Positions 58,421 through 64,000 of a stretch of 64,000 nucleotides of DNA are shown here, one piece after another. Under the pieces are notes generated by a model. That model saw only the letters and a program-made list of their open reading frames with translations. It did not search any database and was not told the origin of the DNA. The stretch is taken from NCBI RefSeq assembly GCF_039862785.1, contig NZ_CP156795.1, positions 2,480,001 through 2,544,000 of the forward strand. The letters run 5' to 3'. Every line of letters begins with the position of its first letter. Position 1 is the first letter of the stretch. The translations under genes and the position numbers were made by a program. The stretch is from Acinetobacter sp. ANC 7912 (GTDB taxonomy: Bacteria > Pseudomonadota > Gammaproteobacteria > Pseudomonadales > Moraxellaceae).

Positions 58421-61123
58421 TCAAGCTTTCTTCTCTCCCTCAGGCATCGGTGCCACATAAGCAATCAGTAACATCACCCCACCCGCCAGCAAGAACGATA
58501 ATACCCGCGTCAACGTTCCAATATGAGACAGATCAAACAGCACCAATTTCAGGGTTACGATCACCAGAATACTGCCACCTAAAATCCACATCGGTTTCAG
58601 GGATTTCAATGTGGCAATCCACATCGTCGCGAAAGCCAAGAGTACCCACAAAATGGTCAGACTCAGCTGAACTGTGGCATTGTTCCATACCTCTAGGCTA
58701 TTCAACGGCGTGCCCAGATAAACATGCAGCGCACGCAGTACGATATAGCTGGAGAGCCAGAGTAGGCTTAGCACCATCAGTACAGCCATCATGCCTTTGT
58801 CTCGTCCTGCCCGGATTTGCTGCAGCAACATCCAGATAAAACCAACCAGCATGGCAATACTGACCAGATCAAATGGATTCAGAATCGGCAGTAGATAAAA
58901 CTCAAAAGCTTGCTGACTTAACAGCTGTGAACACAGCAACCAGCCAGCCATCAAGATCAAGGTACTGTTGCTTTGCCACAGCATTGGCCAGGCAGAATCA
59001 ATAGATTGACGATAGGACCAGAAACATAGCCCGAGCGGTAAAATCACCATACTGATATACGGCATACTTGGAATCAGGCATAGGCTTGCCAAAGCCAGAC
59101 TGCCTAAAGCGCCTAGACTTACCCATTCTTTAGAAAGTTGTAATCCAACGGATGGTCGCAACCATTGCCAGGCCAGTAATAAAGTTGAGATTCCAAAAAT
59201 CAGACGAGCTAATAAGCTATCCCAAACCAGTATGGCATTCTGACTATGGTCAATCGCGATAACTACACCCGCAAAAACCAATGGAGTTAAACCACACCAT
59301 TTCGGAACCAGCCAGCTCCAGTCCTGATTTTTTCTCAGGATGATTTCATTTAAAGCCGCATAGATCAGTATGACTGTTGCCAGACTATAAATATGTGCAT
59401 CAGGTAAATGAAACTCATCTTCAAGCAAGGCAAACAGTGTTAGGCTGGCAGAAAAACTCAGCAGACTCAGAAATCCAATACTCAGCCTATCCAGCTGTTG
59501 TATATATTTGTCTTTTAGCTGACTGACCAAAATCACAGCTAAATAACAGCCGCTGAGTGTCCAGAAGATATGTCGTGGCGTTGGATTGAGCTCAACCAGA
59601 TAATACAGACTGCTCAGCCCGGCCATGATCATCAGCCCCATACTCAGGTACTGGCCAACCTTTAGATTCTTTTCCAAAGCCCAGCAATAGATCAGCACAC
59701 CTTCAATCGCCCAGCCAATCACACTCCATTCCCCTTTCAGCAGAATTGGTGGAATCAGAGCCATAAAAATTAGCATCAGACTGAGATAACTATTGGCAAT
59801 GATATTTAAAGTGTGACTATGGCGTGACCAGAACCAGCAGCCAGCAAATACTACGGCATAAATCAGGCTCAGCCCTGCCTGCCAGCTGCGATCATCAAAA
59901 TGAATCAAGTATAGAAAAATATAAGCTGTAATCGGTGCAGCAAAAATCAAGGCAATATCTAGAATTGGCTTGAGCTGGAATTTGCTCAGGTCTGCTTTAG
60001 CCAGCAACTGGCTAAAACGGAACCCCAGCCAGATAAATACCGAGCTATGCGCCAAAATCAGGCTGGTCATACTGTAACGTTCGGAGGTATTCCCATGAAC
60101 CAAGGCATAGCTTCCACCCACAATAGCTGTGACAAGAAAGGCAATCTGATTCAGGATTTTCCAGGGTTTTAGACTGGTCAGCATTGCCACACCTACATTG
60201 ATCACCAGGTAATAAGCAATTAGCTCTACAGCCGTTGCATTGCGTACCGGCAAGGTAAACGGGGCAATGTAGGCGATCAGCACCGCCATCACCGTGAGTT
60301 CAAAACTGTTCTGCTTAAAGCTGAGATACAGTGTCACTGCCATAACCAGCATAAACAGGATAGATGCCAGCAGCAGGCTTGGAACAACCAGATTGTAATA
60401 GGCAAAGAATAACGTCAGGAACAATGCTCCTAGCCCCAACCCTTCTAGCGCCAATGCAAAACTACGGTTTTTCTCAATCAGCCTGTAGCCTAGCCCTGTT
60501 ACTGCCACACTCGCTAGAGCAATCAGTCCCAGCTTCATCGCTAGACTCAATTGCCAGTGCTCTGTGGCAAAACGCAGTAACAGAATGATGCCAATGACCA
60601 GGATACCAATGGCTGCTTTCAGCACCGGATTGCCCTGGAAAATCCAGCGCTGGATCTGTTCAATTAAACTGGATGAAGCAGGTTCTGTTTGGGGTGTCTG
60701 CTGAAATGCTGGAAGTGGAGTATTGTGAAATTCAATCGGTTGTGAGGATGATAAAAACTTGATCCGATGCTGTAACTGTTGCATCGAAAGCTCGATGCGT
60801 TGTAGCCAGCGCAACAGGAAAAAAATCCAGGCCGTGACACCCAGTCCCATTAGCCATTTCAGGTCAATTGCACCACCAACGATGGCGATCAGTGAAGAAA
60901 TATACAGTGGGACTTTGGAATAACTCGGTACGGACAATTGATGTTGAGCCGCCGTATCTTCAAGTGGCTGCTGCACAGCATTTACGTATTGCATCACGCT
61001 AATTAAAAAACCCAGCCCACAGAGATAGCTAATAATTTCATAATCCAGATACCAGGCACTCAACGCTACAATTACCAAGCTGATGAGCCACATCATGCGC
61101 AATTCATTTTGCCCTGTTGTCAT
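58421..61123 (-). CDS. Large DUF2339 integral membrane protein
   Basis: 900 residues with some 25 hydrophobic segments covering nearly the whole length. A short cytosolic stretch near residues 120-160 contains SSSQPIEFHNTPLPAFQQTPQ. The diagnostic DUF2339 block is NPVLKAAIGILVIGIILLLRFATEH, followed by GLGYRLIEKNRSFALALEGLGLGALFLT. No catalytic motif is evident. Members are suspected to act in cell-envelope or polysaccharide functions without firm evidence. The ATG at 61123 follows GGAACGGATAAGA. An in-frame TTG at 61144 is possible. It is convergent with the MscS gene across the palindrome. Confidence 0.85.
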   Translation of the reverse strand: MTTGQNELRMMWLISLVIVALSAWYLDYEIISYLCGLGFLISVMQYVNAVQQPLEDTAAQHQLSVPSYSKVPLYISSLIAIVGGAIDLKWLMGLGVTAWIFFLLRWLQRIELSMQQLQHRIKFLSSSQPIEFHNTPLPAFQQTPQTEPASSSLIEQIQRWIFQGNPVLKAAIGILVIGIILLLRFATEHWQLSLAMKLGLIALASVAVTGLGYRLIEKNRSFALALEGLGLGALFLTLFFAYYNLVVPSLLLASILFMLVMAVTLYLSFKQNSFELTVMAVLIAYIAPFTLPVRNATAVELIAYYLVINVGVAMLTSLKPWKILNQIAFLVTAIVGGSYALVHGNTSERYSMTSLILAHSSVFIWLGFRFSQLLAKADLSKFQLKPILDIALIFAAPITAYIFLYLIHFDDRSWQAGLSLIYAVVFAGCWFWSRHSHTLNIIANSYLSLMLIFMALIPPILLKGEWSVIGWAIEGVLIYCWALEKNLKVGQYLSMGLMIMAGLSSLYYLVELNPTPRHIFWTLSGCYLAVILVSQLKDKYIQQLDRLSIGFLSLLSFSASLTLFALLEDEFHLPDAHIYSLATVILIYAALNEIILRKNQDWSWLVPKWCGLTPLVFAGVVIAIDHSQNAILVWDSLLARLIFGISTLLLAWQWLRPSVGLQLSKEWVSLGALGSLALASLCLIPSMPYISMVILPLGLCFWSYRQSIDSAWPMLWQSNSTLILMAGWLLCSQLLSQQAFEFYLLPILNPFDLVSIAMLVGFIWMLLQQIRAGRDKGMMAVLMVLSLLWLSSYIVLRALHVYLGTPLNSLEVWNNATVQLSLTILWVLLAFATMWIATLKSLKPMWILGGSILVIVTLKLVLFDLSHIGTLTRVLSFLLAGGVMLLIAYVAPMPEGEKKA

Positions 61124-61284
61124 TCTTATCCGTTCCAGTCCCAAACATCTCCATCATACAACAAGCCACTGCAACTTATTTCATCTTCAGACATTATTCG
61201 CTAAGCTGTTGCCACGGACTTGCTCTGCGGGCACGGGAAAAATCACGTACAATAACCCCAATATTTGAATAAGGAATTGAATAC

Positions 61285-64000
61285 ATGCCACCATTTGTCT
61301 TGGTCGATGGCTCTTACTTTTTGTTTCGTGCCTTTCACGCGCTGCCACCGTTAACCACGTCAACCGGTTTACACACCAATGCAATCCGTGGTGCAATTTC
61401 TGCCATTCAAAAATTGATGCGCCGTACCCAGCCGACCCATATGGCGGTGATTTTCGATACCCCAGAACCGACTTTCCGTCATGAGCTGTCACCGATCTAT
61501 AAAGGTGACCGTCCAAGCATGCCAAGTGAACTGTCTGAACAGATTCCATATTTACATGCCCTGATCAAAGCCTTGGGTATCCCACTCCATGCCCTGCCGG
61601 GTGCTGAAGCCGATGATATTATCGGAACCTTGGCGAAACGTGCTGAAGCCCTAGGTCATCAGGTACTGATCTCAACTGGTGATAAAGACATGGCGCAGCT
61701 GGTCACTGAAAAAGTCACTCTGGAAGACAGCTTTAAAGAACGCCCAATGGATATCAATGGCGTATTTGAAAAATTCGGCGTATGGCCAAACCAGATCGTG
61801 GATTACCTGACCCTGATGGGTGATGCTTCTGACGGTATCATGGGTGTACCGGGCATTGGTGCCAAAACTGCGGCGAAACTACTAAATGAATATGGTTCAA
61901 TCGGTGGCATTCTGGAAAATGTCGACAAGATCAAAGGCAAGGTTGGCCAAAATATTAAAGACAATACCGACGGGATCGCACTGGATCATCAGCTGGCGAG
62001 TATTGTCATCGACCTTGATTTGAGCTTTGGTTATGATGACCTGAAACTGGGCGAACCAAATGTCGAAGCTTTGCGCGTGCTGTATACTGAACTGGAATTC
62101 CGGAACCAGCTGCAATCACTAGATCATCCGAATAATCCGAATAATGCCAAATATAAACAAGCGGCTCAATCTATTGCTGCTAAACCAGAGCCAATTGCCA
62201 CTGAAGACCAGGCCGATTTAACCAGCGGTGATGACCAGCTTGGACAGGCAACCTATCACACAGTATTAAGCCAGGCCGATTGGGATGCCCTGTTTAGCCG
62301 CTTAAGCACTGTCAAACGTTTTGCTTTTGATACTGAAACTACCAGTCTGGACTATCGTGTCGCACAGATCGTTGGTTTCTCAGTGGCTTTTGATGCTCAA
62401 GATGCTTATTACATACCACTCGCACATGACTATGCCGGTGCCCCTGAACAACTGAATCGTGAAACCATTCTGGCGCAGATCAAGCCAATTCTGGAAGACG
62501 ACAACATTCAGAAAATCGGCCATCACCTGAAATATGATGCGCATGTGCTGGAAAATCACGGTATCCAGTTGGCGGGCTGGTATTTCGATACCATGCTGGC
62601 CTCTTATGTACTGAACTCTGTCGCAACCCGTCATGGTATGGATGATGTTGCACGTTTGTACTTAAGTCATCTAACTACAACTTTTGAACAGGTTGCGGGT
62701 AAAGGTGCCAAGCAGAAGACCTTTAATCAGATCGATATCGAGACCGCTGCACACTATGCTGCAGAAGATGCGCATGTGACCTATCGTCTATACGAAGTGC
62801 TGCATGAAAAACTCAAAGTTCATCCAGAATTACTCAATCTCCTTTTAAATATTGAAATGCCGGTGGCACGTGTGCTGACCAGCATGGAAGAAAACGGTAT
62901 TCAACTGGATCTAGCTTTCCTGGATCAGTTGGGCTGTGACTTCGCCGAAACCATGAAAAATCTGGAACAGCAGATTGAAGAAATGGCCGGTGAATCTTTC
63001 AATGTCAGCTCACCGAAACAGGTTGGTGAAATCCTGTTTGAAAAATTGGGACTCAAAGGCGGCAAAAAAACGTCGACCGGCCAGTACAGTACCAGTGAAA
63101 GCATTCTGGAAAAACTGGAACATCCGATTGCCGAGCTGATCCTGAATTACCGTGGTCTGTCTAAACTGAAAAGTACCTATACCGACGGACTGTGCAAGCA
63201 GGCCAATAATGATACCCATCGTGTACATACCAGTTACCATCAAGCTCTGACTGCGACGGGTCGCCTGTCTTCAACCGATCCGAACCTGCAAAACATTCCA
63301 GTACGTGAAGAAATTGGCCGTCAGATCCGTAAAGCCTTTATCGCGCCTGAAGGTCGTGTTTTACTCGCTGCCGACTATTCACAAATCGAACTGCGTCTGA
63401 TGGCACACTTCTCTCAGGATGATGCCTTAGTGGATGCATTTATGCATGGTCAGGACGTGCACCGTCGTACGGCGGCTGAAGTACTAGGTGTACCATTGGA
63501 CCAAGTGACCAACGACCAGCGTCGTCAGGCGAAGGCGGTGAATTTCGGTCTGCTCTATGGCATGTCTGAATTCGGTCTAATCCGTCAGCTCGGCTTTACC
63601 CGTCAGGAATCACAGGAATACATCAAACAATATTTCCACCGCTATCCGGGCATCTATGAATACATGCAGCGCACCCGTCAGGTGGCATTAGAACAGGGCT
63701 TTGTTGAAACCATTCTGGGCCGTCGTCTGTATACCCCGGACATTGATGCCCGTAATATGATGGTGCGTAAAGCGGCTGAACGTGCTGCGATCAATGCTCC
63801 ACTACAAGGTTCTGCGGCCGACATCATCAAAATGGCGATGATCGAAGTCGACAAGATGCTGCCGAAAGGCCAAGCCAAAATGTTACTGCAAGTACACGAT
63901 GAATTGGTTTTTGAAGTCGATGAGGCGATTGCCGATGAACTTGCACCGAAACTGGCAGAAGTGATGCAATCAGTCGTACAGATTTCTGTACCGCTGGTGG
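61285..64000 (+). CDS. polA: DNA polymerase I (partial, runs off the window)
   Basis: 905 codons are open to the window edge, so only the last few residues are missing. The 5' nuclease domain (1 to about 290) has LVDGSYFLFRAFHALP, GAEADDIIGTLA, STGDKDMAQLV and GVPGIGAKTAAKLL. The 3'-5' proofreading domain (about 335-520) keeps FDTETTSLD and AAEDAHVTYRL. The polymerase domain has DYSQIELRLMAH (motif A, near residue 697), RRQAKAVNFGLLYGMSEFGL (motif B) and VHDELVFEV (motif C, near 870). It removes RNA primers and fills gaps in repair. The ATG at 61285 has AAGGAA upstream. Confidence 0.96.
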   Translation, partial: MPPFVLVDGSYFLFRAFHALPPLTTSTGLHTNAIRGAISAIQKLMRRTQPTHMAVIFDTPEPTFRHELSPIYKGDRPSMPSELSEQIPYLHALIKALGIPLHALPGAEADDIIGTLAKRAEALGHQVLISTGDKDMAQLVTEKVTLEDSFKERPMDINGVFEKFGVWPNQIVDYLTLMGDASDGIMGVPGIGAKTAAKLLNEYGSIGGILENVDKIKGKVGQNIKDNTDGIALDHQLASIVIDLDLSFGYDDLKLGEPNVEALRVLYTELEFRNQLQSLDHPNNPNNAKYKQAAQSIAAKPEPIATEDQADLTSGDDQLGQATYHTVLSQADWDALFSRLSTVKRFAFDTETTSLDYRVAQIVGFSVAFDAQDAYYIPLAHDYAGAPEQLNRETILAQIKPILEDDNIQKIGHHLKYDAHVLENHGIQLAGWYFDTMLASYVLNSVATRHGMDDVARLYLSHLTTTFEQVAGKGAKQKTFNQIDIETAAHYAAEDAHVTYRLYEVLHEKLKVHPELLNLLLNIEMPVARVLTSMEENGIQLDLAFLDQLGCDFAETMKNLEQQIEEMAGESFNVSSPKQVGEILFEKLGLKGGKKTSTGQYSTSESILEKLEHPIAELILNYRGLSKLKSTYTDGLCKQANNDTHRVHTSYHQALTATGRLSSTDPNLQNIPVREEIGRQIRKAFIAPEGRVLLAADYSQIELRLMAHFSQDDALVDAFMHGQDVHRRTAAEVLGVPLDQVTNDQRRQAKAVNFGLLYGMSEFGLIRQLGFTRQESQEYIKQYFHRYPGIYEYMQRTRQVALEQGFVETILGRRLYTPDIDARNMMVRKAAERAAINAPLQGSAADIIKMAMIEVDKMLPKGQAKMLLQVHDELVFEVDEAIADELAPKLAEVMQSVVQISVPLV

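Overview
The window is a low-to-mid GC gammaproteobacterial chromosome segment that I assign to the genus Acinetobacter, probably a species other than A. baumannii. The grounds are an OmpA very close to the Acinetobacter OmpA/Omp38 type, a complete filABCDEF cluster, a gigA-gigB stress-regulator pair next to mlaA, the ibaG-murA-hisG-hisD-hisC order, and a 16S-Ile-Ala-23S-5S rRNA operon. No species can be fixed from memory alone. Most of the region is ordinary core genome. The accessory parts are two insertion sequences, the fil cluster and a few lineage-restricted small proteins.

Layout. 1-5.5 kb: start of typA (minus), a xanthine permease, rsmC and lysP. An IS3-family element (4204-5514) has landed exactly in the lysP stop codon. 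5.5-9.6 kb: a C39-fold protein without its cysteine, ompA, a minor pseudopilin and an acetyl-CoA acetyltransferase. 9.7-11.3 kb: an IS200/IS605 element with divergent tnpA and frameshifted tnpB. 11.4-16.6 kb: a VOC protein, sulfite reductase coupled to its DUF934 partner, an alpha-methylacyl-CoA racemase and an AraC regulator. 16.8-20.2 kb: a thiolase plus FadB-like multienzyme operon. 20.3-27.9 kb: small membrane proteins, a GNAT, a methyltransferase, a hemolysin III protein, an MFS carrier, a metallophosphoesterase and a phospholipase D-type lipoprotein.

28.0-36.0 kb (minus): filA-F, the most interesting locus. It encodes a glycine/alanine/aspartate-rich exported protein (FilA), a C39 peptidase with an intact Cys-His-Asp triad (FilB), a beta-barrel with an acidic N-terminal extension (FilC), a FadL-type barrel (FilD), a periplasmic protein carrying 15 perfect Val-Gln-Pro repeats (FilE) and a large lipoprotein (FilF). 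The FilB/FilC pair recalls FapD/FapF of the Pseudomonas functional-amyloid system. FilA has a leader motif that resembles a double-glycine processing site. I propose that this is a secretion and assembly system for a processed surface polymer rather than a classical pilus.

36.2-44.7 kb: pabB, then hisC, hisD, hisG, murA, ibaG, hpf and rpoN on the minus strand. 44.9-50.6 kb: one complete rRNA operon (minus) with promoter, RNase III processing stems and terminator. 50.9-64 kb: an MlaA homologue with no cysteine, gigA, gigB, a nitrilase-family amidase, ohr, gspE, an unknown gene paired with an MscS channel, a giant DUF2339 membrane protein and the first 905 codons of polA, which runs off the end.
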